Shown in pieces: positions 1-5,788 of a stretch of DNA of 5,788 bases. Source of the DNA: an uncultured Bacilli bacterium (lineage in GTDB: Bacteria > Bacillota_I > Bacilli_A > RF39 > UBA660); the NCBI GenBank assembly GCA_934101495.1, contig CAKORG010000037.1, positions 1-5,788 of the forward strand. Reading direction: 5' to 3'. Under the pieces are notes generated by a model. It was given only the letters and a program-made list of their open reading frames with translations. It was not told the DNA's origin and ran no database searches. The stretch's first letter is position 1. The number at the start of each line of letters is the position of its first letter. The translations under genes were made by a program, and so were the position numbers.

Positions 1-510
1 AATAAAATAAATTTAAATACAAACTATTTAAATAATATAGGTACAACATGGTCAAATTTAATTGAGGATACTACATGGAAAGTAAGTGGAAATACAGCAG
101 ATACAGATAGTGTGACACCAAGTGAAATGTACACGGCAGAAATAACAAATGCCACAAAGACATACGGTCCTAGTGATGGGGTATCGAAAATTGGATTAAT
201 GTATGCAAGTGATTATGGATTTGCGGCAGCACCAAGTGCATGGGCATCAAATATGTATTTTTATGGTAGGTCATCAATAAAATCAGTCAATTGGATGTAT
301 ATGGGATTAGATGAATGGACAATGTCGCCTTCAGACATCGGTGTGTTCTATCTGGACTACAATGGCAAACCGCACGGCGTCTACGCGTCTACTGGGCTTG
401 GCGGCGCATATTACGGGAATGGCGGCCGTCCAGTCTTGTATCTAAAAGCTTCTGTTCTCTATGCCGGAGGAACTGGAACTAAAGATTCACCAATAACTTT
501 GATAGTATGA
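1..510 (+). CDS. Probable surface protein with variable C-terminal domain (5' end missing)
   Basis: The frame is open from the first base of the window, so 169 residues of a longer protein are visible and the start lies upstream. No enzyme motif is seen. The sequence is rich in Asn, Thr, Ser, Tyr and Gly, as in secreted or cell-surface proteins. Recognisable blocks are KIGLMYASDYG (residues 63-73 of the visible part), EWTMSP (105-110) and RPVLYLK (143-149), followed by a Gly/Thr-rich tail ending SPITLIV. From memory, this block order occurs in multi-copy surface proteins of uncultured gut Firmicutes, some with prepilin-like N-termini; that is recalled, not tested. The stretch between EWTMSP and RPVLYLK is GC-rich with many C-ending codons, unlike the AT-rich part before it. 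The TGA stop lies inside a large inverted repeat. There is no cysteine or transmembrane segment in the visible part. Surface location is inference because the signal region is absent. Confidence 0.7.
   Translation, partial: NKINLNTNYLNNIGTTWSNLIEDTTWKVSGNTADTDSVTPSEMYTAEITNATKTYGPSDGVSKIGLMYASDYGFAAAPSAWASNMYFYGRSSIKSVNWMYMGLDEWTMSPSDIGVFYLDYNGKPHGVYASTGLGGAYYGNGGRPVLYLKASVLYAGGTGTKDSPITLIV
331..480 (+). other. GC-rich variable-region-like segment inside the surface protein gene
   Basis: The segment is about 50-58% GC, against about 15% in the first 60 bases of the window. In codons 112-145 (334-435), 16 of 34 end in C (GAC, ATC, TTC, TAC, GGC, CAC, GTC), while only about 5 of the 111 codons before it do. 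Many NNC codons with differing first two bases are what adenine-targeted mutagenesis of AAC codons would leave, as at diversity-generating retroelement variable regions. A cassette recombined from a GC-richer source would also explain the composition. No template copy is present in the window, so the mechanism is undecided. Confidence 0.45.
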
Positions 511-573
511 TAAGCTATGGTTAGAGCGGCTGGCGGGAGTATCCGCCCCGAGTCGCCGATGCATAAGTTATCA
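508..573. repeat. 66-nt imperfect inverted repeat with GC-rich core, starting at the stop codon
   Basis: The outer arms are TGATAAGCTATG (508-519) and CATAAGTTATCA (562-573), which pair except for two central positions. Inside, GCGGCT (526-531) can pair with AGTCGC (551-556) with one G-T wobble, and GGCGG (532-536) pairs with CCGCC (543-547) around the loop GAGTAT. The core 521-560 is about 68% GC in an otherwise AT-rich region. No T-tract follows, so it is not a normal intrinsic terminator. The structure ends 21 nt before the next start codon. It could form a cruciform or folded single strand, as used at recombination or retrohoming targets, or act in the mRNA by protecting the 3' end or shielding translation. 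The pairing is seen directly; the role is inference. Confidence 0.6.
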
Positions 574-594
574 ACATAAAAGGAAGGATATCAA

Positions 595-993
595 ATGAAC
601 AAAAGGTATTTACCAATAGGTAGTGTAGTAAAACTTAAAAATAATAATAAAATTGTAATGATAACAGGTTACTACTCTGTAGAATATGCTAATGACTTAG
701 AAATATATGATTATTCAGGTTGTGCATATCCTGAAGGAGTAATGATTAAAAGTAGTTATTGTTCATTTAATCAAAAAGATATAAAAGAAGTATTATTCGA
801 AGGTTATAAAACTGAAGAATATACTAAACTTACAAATGACTTAAATGATATAGATAATGAAATTATTAATAGTGATACAAAATATATAGAAAGTAAAAAT
901 ATAGAACTAGATAAATTAGACAATAGTAATAAAAAAGAAGATTTTGTATTACCACATTATGAATTTGATGAAAATGGAGTAATAATTAAATAA
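595..993 (+). CDS. DUF4176 family protein
   Basis: This is a 132-residue soluble protein with no signal peptide or membrane segment. The N-terminal 75 residues match the DUF4176 pattern: YLPIGSVVKLK (5-15), a short strand with Gly (VMITGYY, 21-27), YDYSGCAYPEG (38-48), FNQKDI (58-63) and VLFEGYKTEE (66-75). The remaining 57 residues are acidic and low in complexity (many D, N, E, K, I) and look like a family-specific tail. DUF4176 proteins are small Firmicutes proteins, often coded near type VII secretion (ESX/LXG) loci; their biochemical role is not established. The start is supported by AAAGGAAGG with suitable spacing. The gene follows a surface-protein gene across a large inverted repeat and has its own terminator, so it may be the last gene of a surface or secretion cluster that lies mostly outside the window. 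Family call fairly firm; function unknown. Confidence 0.8.
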   Translation: MNKRYLPIGSVVKLKNNNKIVMITGYYSVEYANDLEIYDYSGCAYPEGVMIKSSYCSFNQKDIKEVLFEGYKTEEYTKLTNDLNDIDNEIINSDTKYIESKNIELDKLDNSNKKEDFVLPHYEFDENGVIIK

Positions 994-1016
994 TAGAGCA
1001 AAAGCTCTTTTATTTT
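992..1016 (+). terminator. Rho-independent terminator after the DUF4176 gene
   Basis: AGAGC (995-999) and GCTCT (1004-1008) form a perfect 5-bp stem around an AAAA loop, followed by the T-rich run TTTATTTT. The flanking AA and TT bases can extend the stem past one mismatch. It starts at the last bases of the stop codon and separates the DUF4176 gene from the next operon. Confidence 0.75.
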
Positions 1017-1056
1017 GCCCAAAATTAGTGTAATATATAAGCGTGGTGAAGAAAAT

Positions 1057-1773
1057 ATGAAAACAGTATTAGTAACAGGTTCCTCCCGAGGATTAGGTGC
1101 TTCAGTTATAGAGTATTTTGCAAGTAAAGGATATAATACTATTATAAACTATCATTCAAGTAAAAGGTGTGCCGAAGATTTAAAAGAATATATAGAAAAT
1201 ACTTATAAAGTAAAAGCTTATGTTTATAAATGTGATGTATCTAAAGAAGATGAAGTAAAAGATTTATTTAATAAAATAAAAGAAAATATAGGTAATATAG
1301 ATTGTTTAGTAAATAATGCTGGTATAAGTAAAGATAATAGTTTAAATGATAAAACAAGTAAAGAGTTTATGGAAGTAATAGAAAATAATCTACTTAGTGT
1401 ATTTTTAACATGTAAATATGTTAAATTAATAATGAATAAAGGTAGTATTATAAATGTAGCAAGTAATAATATCTATAACGGAAGTTATATAGAAAGTGTT
1501 GATTATGATGCATCTAAAGCTGGTATAGTAAGTTTAACTCATAATTTTGCTAAAGTTTATGCACCAAACATTAGAGTAAATACCATAGCACCAGGGTGGA
1601 TAGATACAGATATGACAAGTAATATAGATAGTACTTTTAAAAATGAGGAAATAAGTAAAATATTGCTTGGAAGGTTTGCATGTAAAGAAGAGATAGCTGA
1701 TGCTATATATTTTCTTGCAAGTAATAGTTATATAAATAATACTATTTTAAAAATAGATGGAGGGTTAAAATGA
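1057..1773 (+). CDS. Short-chain dehydrogenase/reductase, FabG-like
   Basis: A 238-residue classical SDR with a full Rossmann fold, probably a cytoplasmic NADP(H)-dependent oxidoreductase. The cofactor motif TGSSRGLG is at 7-14, Asp60 follows the third strand (KCDV), and NNAG is at 86-89. The catalytic tetrad can be read as Asn111, Ser136, Tyr150 and Lys154 (YDASK). The PG near 179-180 and the C-terminal IDGG also fit the family. The residues after the second strand (NYHSSK) resemble the NADP-preferring FabG type. The sequence is close to 3-oxoacyl-ACP reductases, but no fatty-acid genes are adjacent, so the substrate is open and no symbol is assigned. ATG 1057 is chosen because GGTGAAG precedes it and TGSSRGLG then falls at the usual distance. 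An in-frame TTG at 1015 lies in the preceding terminator's T-tract and lacks a ribosome site. Its TGA overlaps the next gene's ATG by 4 bases, indicating coupled translation. Confidence 0.88.
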   Translation: MKTVLVTGSSRGLGASVIEYFASKGYNTIINYHSSKRCAEDLKEYIENTYKVKAYVYKCDVSKEDEVKDLFNKIKENIGNIDCLVNNAGISKDNSLNDKTSKEFMEVIENNLLSVFLTCKYVKLIMNKGSIINVASNNIYNGSYIESVDYDASKAGIVSLTHNFAKVYAPNIRVNTIAPGWIDTDMTSNIDSTFKNEEISKILLGRFACKEEIADAIYFLASNSYINNTILKIDGGLK

Positions 1774-2999
1774 ATTTAGAAGATGTAAAAAAGGCAGAAA
1801 TTGTATTAAAAGATGTATATAGTAAAATAGATGATGTATGTTTTTATAATAGTAGAAAAGTAATAAGTGCTTTTTGGAAAAGTAATGTAAATGAAGCATG
1901 TTTTAATAGCACAACTGGATATGGTTATGGTGACTATGGAAGAGATATCATAGAAAAAGTATATGCTGATGTATTTAAATGTGAAAAGGCTTTGGTTAGA
2001 AATCAATTTATATCTGGTACTCATGCTATAAGTACTGCTTTATTTGCTCTTTTAAGACCTGGAGATACACTTTTATCTATCACAGGTAAACCTTATGATA
2101 CTTTAGATAGTGTGATTGGTTTTAATGATAATAAAAGTAGTTTAAAAGCATTTGGAATAAAGTATGAACAAATAGATTTAGTGGATAATGATTTTGATTA
2201 TAAAGAAATTGAAGAGTTTTTAAATAATAATAAAGTAAAGGTAATTGAAGTTCAAAGATCAATTGGGTATAGTACTAGAAAAAGTATAAGTATTGATGCG
2301 TTAGAAAAAGTTATTAAATTAATTAAAAGTATTGATAAAGATATAATAGTTATGGTAGATAATTGTTACTCTGAATTTGTAAGTATTAAAGAACCTACGG
2401 AAGTTGGTGCTGATATATGTGTTGGCTCATTAATTAAAAATTTAGGTGCTGGCATAGCTAGTAATGGTGCATATATCGTAGGTAAAGAGAATTTAGTAAA
2501 TTTATGTAGTGAAAGATTAAATGTTCCAGGTGAAGCAGATGAAGTTGGCCCAAGTTTAGGTGCTAATAAAAGTTTCTTACAAGGTTTATACATGGCTCCA
2601 TCTGTTGTTGCAAGTAGCTTAAAAACTGTAGTACTTGCATCATACTTACTTGAAAATTTAGGATATGATGTATCACCTAAATGGAACGAAGAAAGATGCG
2701 ATATAGTTGAAACTATAAAGTTTGGAAATAAAGAAAAACTAATTAAGTTTGTGGAAGGTATTCAAAATGGAAGTGCTATAGATGCAAGCAGCACACCGGT
2801 GCCCACAAATATGCCTGGATATGATGACGAAATAATCATGGCATCAGGTTCATTTACACAAGGCTCATCAATTGAAATATCATGTGATGGACCTCTTAGA
2901 AGCCCATATATAGCTTACTTACAAGGCGGACTTACATATGAATATGGCAAAATTGCTGTTTTGAAGGCGATTGATAATATAATAAAAATAACAAGGTAA
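1770..2999 (+). CDS. PLP-dependent methionine gamma-lyase-like (aluminium resistance family) protein
   Basis: This 409-residue protein has the usual length for the cystathionine/methionine gamma-lyase-like family that includes Bacillus YnbB (Pfam Met_gamma_lyase, often annotated 'aluminium resistance protein'). Typical blocks are STTGYGYGDYGRDIIEKVYADVF (47-69), RNQFISGTHAI (77-87), LRPGDTLLSITGKPYDT (95-111), MVDNCYSEF (195-203, Asp197 likely bound to the PLP ring nitrogen), GSLIKNLGAGIA (219-230, Lys223 the expected Schiff-base lysine), and a C-terminal GSFTQGSSIEISCDGPLR (360-377). A fold-type I PLP enzyme acting on sulfur-containing amino acids is the family expectation; the actual reaction is poorly defined and the aluminium link is historical. 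GGAGGG just before the ATG is a strong ribosome site, and the start overlaps the upstream SDR stop (ATGA). The stop codon lies inside the terminator stem. No catalytic residue appears missing. Confidence 0.88.
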   Translation: MNLEDVKKAEIVLKDVYSKIDDVCFYNSRKVISAFWKSNVNEACFNSTTGYGYGDYGRDIIEKVYADVFKCEKALVRNQFISGTHAISTALFALLRPGDTLLSITGKPYDTLDSVIGFNDNKSSLKAFGIKYEQIDLVDNDFDYKEIEEFLNNNKVKVIEVQRSIGYSTRKSISIDALEKVIKLIKSIDKDIIVMVDNCYSEFVSIKEPTEVGADICVGSLIKNLGAGIASNGAYIVGKENLVNLCSERLNVPGEADEVGPSLGANKSFLQGLYMAPSVVASSLKTVVLASYLLENLGYDVSPKWNEERCDIVETIKFGNKEKLIKFVEGIQNGSAIDASSTPVPTNMPGYDDEIIMASGSFTQGSSIEISCDGPLRSPYIAYLQGGLTYEYGKIAVLKAIDNIIKITR

Positions 3000-3015
3000 T
3001 TTACCTTGTTATTTT
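2985..3015. terminator. Bidirectional terminator shared by convergent genes
   Basis: AAAATAACAAGGTAA (2985-2999) is the exact reverse complement of TTACCTTGTTATTTT (3001-3015), with one base between them. A realistic loop is about five bases. Both strands run into T-rich tails, TTATTTTATTTT on the plus strand and TTATTTTTATT on the minus strand. The TAA stop of the PLP-enzyme gene is in one arm and the TAA stop of the minus-strand gene is in the other. Confidence 0.85.
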
Positions 3016-3417
3016 ATTTTGCATATTTTGTCGTACAGCTTCTGCCATAGACATTAAGATTTCTATTGGTTGTTTAAGTATAGTCCATCTTGTGCCATTT
3101 GCTAATAATTTGAGATCTGAAGTATGTAAGTTGTTTATTAATTCTATAATTGCATGCTCGTTTTCTGTGATAGCGTCTTTATTGTAGAAGTAATAAGCAT
3201 TTTCCGTTTTGATGGTAATAGTGTTTAAATCGTTCCATGGAAATGTTCCTTTTGCTATTGTGTTTCTCCATAGTATAAATACTTGCTTTTTGAATTCTAG
3301 TGGATTATTTAATGTGTCTATTTTATCTTGACTCAATATTGCTTTTATTGAACTATCAAATATGTATGTCTTGTTATTGTCTTTTATTGCAACAACTCTA
3401 AAGTAATGTGCTTTCAT
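3001..3417 (-). CDS. Hypothetical protein, 138 residues
   Basis: I do not recognise this family. From the chosen start (MKAHYFRVV) it is a soluble protein of 138 residues with no signal peptide, membrane segment or cysteine. The N-terminal half looks mostly beta (YFRVVAIKDNNKTYIFD, later TITIKTENAYYFYNKD) and the C-terminal half helical (ENEHAIIELINNL, EILMSMAEAVRQNMQ). The start at 3417 is preferred over an upstream ATG at 3453 because AAAGGAG (3422-3428 on the opposite strand) stands just before it. In addition, a good promoter has its -10 at 3441-3446, so the upstream ATG would lie inside the promoter. It is transcribed divergently from hrcA, shares the control region with it, and converges on the PLP-enzyme gene with a shared terminator. 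Having its own promoter, ribosome site and terminator makes it a real single-gene unit. Confidence 0.75.
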   Translation of the reverse strand: MKAHYFRVVAIKDNNKTYIFDSSIKAILSQDKIDTLNNPLEFKKQVFILWRNTIAKGTFPWNDLNTITIKTENAYYFYNKDAITENEHAIIELINNLHTSDLKLLANGTRWTILKQPIEILMSMAEAVRQNMQNKITR

Positions 3418-3431
3418 ATAACTCCTTTCAA

Positions 3432-3453
3432 TTGAATGATATTCTATCATCAA
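3432..3453. promoter_or_regulatory. Inverted repeat over the -10 of the minus-strand promoter (possible operator)
   Basis: ATGATA (3436-3441) and TATCAT (3445-3450) are perfect 6-base arms around TTC. The symmetry extends to TTG (3432-3434) and CAA (3451-3453) if one extra base is allowed in the left arm. A 10-base palindrome, TTCAATTGAA (3427-3436), partly overlaps it at the start site. The position over the -10 would suit a repressor site, but AT-rich DNA gives such dyads by chance and no regulator is identified. Confidence 0.35.
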
Positions 3454-3469
3454 GATATAAATTTGTCAA
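3441..3469 (-). promoter_or_regulatory. Sigma-A promoter of the minus-strand hypothetical gene
   Basis: Read on the minus strand, TTGACA (3464-3469) is separated by exactly 17 bases from TAGAAT (3441-3446), one mismatch from TATAAT. Transcription would begin near 3434 and give a leader of about 17 nt with the AAAGGAG ribosome site. Confidence 0.75.
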
Positions 3470-3481
3470 ATTTTACAAAAA

Positions 3482-3509
3482 TTAGCAGTTATATATTGAC
3501 AAGTGCTAA
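3482..3509. promoter_or_regulatory. Imperfect CIRCE-like element, upstream copy
   Basis: TTAGCAGTT (3482-3490) and AAGTGCTAA (3501-3509) are complementary at 8 of 9 positions but separated by 10 bases rather than the usual 9. The right arm matches the consensus half-site as well as that of the downstream copy. The element covers the -35 and the start of the spacer of the hrcA promoter, so HrcA bound here would block RNA polymerase. It is less certain than the downstream copy because of the spacing and one arm mismatch. Confidence 0.55.
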
Positions 3510-3524
3510 TCATAATATTATAAT
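3496..3524 (+). promoter_or_regulatory. Sigma-A promoter of the hrcA-grpE-dnaK operon
   Basis: TTGACA (3496-3501) and TATAAT (3519-3524) match the consensus exactly with a 17-base spacer. Transcription should start near 3531, at the left edge of the canonical CIRCE. A perfect vegetative promoter held down by HrcA is the usual design of class I heat-shock operons. Confidence 0.92.
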
Positions 3525-3528
3525 GGTA

Positions 3529-3555
3529 TTAGCACTGATGGAGAATAAGTGCTAA
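3529..3555. promoter_or_regulatory. CIRCE operator (HrcA binding site)
   Basis: TTAGCACTG (3529-3537), nine bases, then AAGTGCTAA (3547-3555). Consensus is TTAGCACTC-N9-GAGTGCTAA, so only the innermost base of each arm differs and the outer eight pairs are perfect. It begins at the predicted start site and would form a hairpin in the 5' leader as well as a repressor site. It ends 13 bases before the hrcA start codon. Confidence 0.95.
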
Positions 3556-3568
3556 AAGAGGTAATATT

Positions 3569-4576
3569 ATGGATGAACGTAAAAATAATCTCTTAAAAGT
3601 AATTGTTGAAACATATATTAAGACAGTAAGACCAGTCGGTTCAAAAGCTTTATGTGATATGTTTAACTTATCTAGTGCCACGATTAGAAATGAAATGGCT
3701 AGTCTAGAGGAGTTAGGATACTTAGAAAAAAATCATATATCTTCAGGCCGTGTTCCAAGTGAATCTGGATACAGATATTATGTAAATAACTTAATGGAAC
3801 CAGAAAAACTTACTGGTGGTGATATGTTAAAACTACAAAAGATATTTGCTAATACAGATATAGAGCTAAATGATGCCATAAATAAATGTATGGATATAAT
3901 TAGTGAAATAACCAATTATACAAGTGTAGTTCTGGGAAAAAGTAGTGATGATAATACACTTTTACAGATTAATATTATTGACTTAGGCAATAATCAAGTT
4001 GTAGCAGTTGTATGTACTGATAAAGGAAACATTGAAAATAAAATGTTTACTTTAGATGGTAATATAAGTGTTAAAGAAGTTATTAAAACTAGTGAAATAA
4101 TTAATAAAATACTAGTTGGTACACCAATAAATGATGTAAGTAAAAGACTTGAATTTGAGGTAAAGCCTATTATAAAAACACAAATCAGACAATATGAAAC
4201 AGTGTATAACATCTTCTATGATGCATTTAATGATTTCGTAAATAATAATAGTAATATTCATGTAACTGGTAAAACAAAGATATTTGAACAGCCAGAATAT
4301 AATGATGTTTCAGAGCTTAAAAGGCTTGCTAATAAACTAGAAGATAAATCTTTCATAGAAAAAGTAGAAGAAAATAGTGATGAAGATGAGATAAAAGTTT
4401 ATATAGGTAAAGAAAATAAGTTTGATTCAAATGTAACTATTATTAGAAAAAAATATCATGTTAATGGAGAAGAAGGAACGATTGCTGTAATTGGGCCAAA
4501 GAGAATGGATTATCAAAGAATTGTTGGTTTATTAGAATATATCGATGAGAAAATTGATGATAGAAAGGATAAATAA
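3569..4576 (+). CDS. hrcA: Heat-inducible transcription repressor HrcA
   Basis: A 335-residue protein of normal HrcA length. It represses class I heat-shock genes by binding CIRCE as a dimer; GroEL is known to keep it active in related bacteria, so titration of chaperone by unfolded protein relieves repression. The N-terminal winged helix is clear: RPVGSKALCDMFNLSSATIRNEM (21-43) holds the helix-turn-helix, and ELGYLEKNHISSGRVPSESGYRYYV (48-72) holds the wing with the family's S-GR-PS-GYRYYV pattern. The middle is the GAF-like/dimerisation region, and the C-terminus has GEEGTIAVIGPKRMDYQRIVGLLEYI (300-325) with the hallmark GPxRMxY. AGAGG lies 7 bases before the ATG. The gene is first in its operon, directly behind a perfect promoter and CIRCE, so it is autoregulated. 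Its TAA overlaps the grpE ATG by one base (TAATG). Confidence 0.97.
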   Translation: MDERKNNLLKVIVETYIKTVRPVGSKALCDMFNLSSATIRNEMASLEELGYLEKNHISSGRVPSESGYRYYVNNLMEPEKLTGGDMLKLQKIFANTDIELNDAINKCMDIISEITNYTSVVLGKSSDDNTLLQINIIDLGNNQVVAVVCTDKGNIENKMFTLDGNISVKEVIKTSEIINKILVGTPINDVSKRLEFEVKPIIKTQIRQYETVYNIFYDAFNDFVNNNSNIHVTGKTKIFEQPEYNDVSELKRLANKLEDKSFIEKVEENSDEDEIKVYIGKENKFDSNVTIIRKKYHVNGEEGTIAVIGPKRMDYQRIVGLLEYIDEKIDDRKDK

Positions 4577-5103
4577 TGGAAGAAAAGAAAGTTAAAGGAA
4601 AACAAAAAGTTAAAAATGTAAAGAAAAAAGAACCTAAAAAAGTAAATAATACAGAAAATAATAAATTAGTAGAAGAAAATGCTAAATTAAATGAAAAACT
4701 TCTTAGAGTTATGGCAGAAATGCAAAACATGAAAAGAAGAAATGAAGAAGAAATTAGTAAATTATGCAAATATGATGGAGAAAAAATAATTGCTAAAATA
4801 TTACCAATCGTAGATAACTTTGAAAGAGCTATTAACTTAGATGATAGAGATTTATCTGACGAAGTATCTAAATTCTTAAGTGGATTTAAGATGATATATA
4901 CTAATTTAGTAAGTATATTACAAGAATTAGAAGTAAAAGAAATAGAATGTAAAGGGCTAGAGTTCGATCCAAATAAGATGGAAGCAGTTCTTACAGATAG
5001 TGATAAAAACTTACCTAGCAATGTGGTAATTGAAGTCTTACAAAAGGGTTATACTTATAAAGACAAAGTTATCAGAGTTGCTATGGTAAAAGTAAACGAA
5101 TAA
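4576..5103 (+). CDS. grpE: Nucleotide exchange factor GrpE
   Basis: A 175-residue GrpE, the cytoplasmic co-chaperone that releases ADP from DnaK. The first 26 residues are very lysine-rich and probably disordered. A long coiled-coil helix follows (about 30-65) with the usual LLRVMAEMQNMKRRNEEEI, then KILPIVDNFERAI (74-86), the four-helix part (GFKMIYTNLVSILQELEVKEI), and the C-terminal beta domain with FDPNKMEAV (130-138) and GYTYKDKVIRVAMVKV (158-173). Two positions depart from the common patterns: Met replaces the usual His in FDPNxHEAV, and Val replaces Pro in the IRPAxV motif. Neither is expected to abolish function, as the fold-defining residues are intact. AAAGGA precedes the ATG; the start overlaps the hrcA stop by one base, so translation is probably coupled. 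A 38-base gap separates it from dnaK. Confidence 0.96.
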   Translation: MEEKKVKGKQKVKNVKKKEPKKVNNTENNKLVEENAKLNEKLLRVMAEMQNMKRRNEEEISKLCKYDGEKIIAKILPIVDNFERAINLDDRDLSDEVSKFLSGFKMIYTNLVSILQELEVKEIECKGLEFDPNKMEAVLTDSDKNLPSNVVIEVLQKGYTYKDKVIRVAMVKVNE

Positions 5104-5135
5104 TTAAGCTCAAAGAGAATAAATGAAAGGAATGA

Positions 5136-5788
<653 letters not shown>

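Noticed and set aside
508..573. Integron attC-like recombination site
   Set aside because: The folded shape and the terminal GTTATCA are suggestive, but the ends do not match the RYYYAAC and GTTRRRY core boxes and no integrase is in the window.
1015..1041. Promoter for the SDR operon (TTGCCC, 15 bases, TATAAG)
   Set aside because: A promoter is expected here after the terminator, but the -35 is weak and the spacing short, so it could not be placed with confidence.
1015..1056. Upstream TTG start adding 14 residues to the SDR
   Set aside because: It lies in the T-tract of the preceding terminator, has no ribosome site, and the added residues precede the normal Rossmann start; ATG 1057 has GGTGAAG before it.
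1806..2593. Two minus-strand frames opposite the PLP-enzyme gene
   Set aside because: They are short, lie wholly within a well-supported gene on the other strand and show no ribosome site or family motif.
3418..3453. Longer start (ATG at 3453) for the minus-strand gene
   Set aside because: It would put the start inside the promoter, and the AAAGGAG ribosome site clearly serves the ATG at 3417.
4461..5021. Long minus-strand frame of 186 codons opposite hrcA and grpE
   Set aside because: It is a shadow of the grpE coding strand, rich in Ser, Phe and Leu from complementary codons, with no family resemblance.

Overview
The window is AT-rich DNA (roughly 30% GC by eye) that uses the standard bacterial code: Trp is TGG throughout and TGA acts as a stop. 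The hrcA-grpE-dnaK gene order, the CIRCE operator, the Gram-positive type of DnaK N-terminus, the DUF4176 protein and the codon bias all point to a low-GC Firmicute. The most likely source is an uncultured gut Bacilli/Erysipelotrichia or RF39-like lineage. That placement is inference, not something the sequence proves.

Left part (1-594): the 3' end of a probable surface-exposed protein. Its last third changes abruptly in composition. Codons 112-145 are GC-rich and about half end in C, against about 5 of 111 before them. The stop codon opens a 66-nt imperfect inverted repeat (508-573) with a GC-rich core. This combination resembles the variable end of a diversity-generating-retroelement target or a recombined cassette, but no reverse transcriptase or template repeat is in the window. 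A DUF4176 gene (595-993) follows and ends at a Rho-independent terminator.

Middle part (1057-2999): a two-gene operon with ATGA overlap. It encodes a FabG-like short-chain dehydrogenase/reductase and a PLP-dependent protein of the methionine gamma-lyase-like/aluminium-resistance family. It ends in a symmetrical hairpin that also terminates a convergent, unrecognised 138-aa gene on the minus strand.

Right part (3418-5788): a compact divergent control region and the class I heat-shock operon. The minus-strand gene has a good sigma-A promoter with an inverted repeat over its -10. The plus-strand promoter is a perfect TTGACA-N17-TATAAT, with a canonical CIRCE at the start site and a second, imperfect CIRCE-like dyad over its -35 and spacer. 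hrcA (repressor), grpE (nucleotide exchange factor) and the first 215 codons of dnaK follow. HrcA should bind the CIRCE elements and repress its own operon until chaperone demand rises. The window ends inside dnaK.
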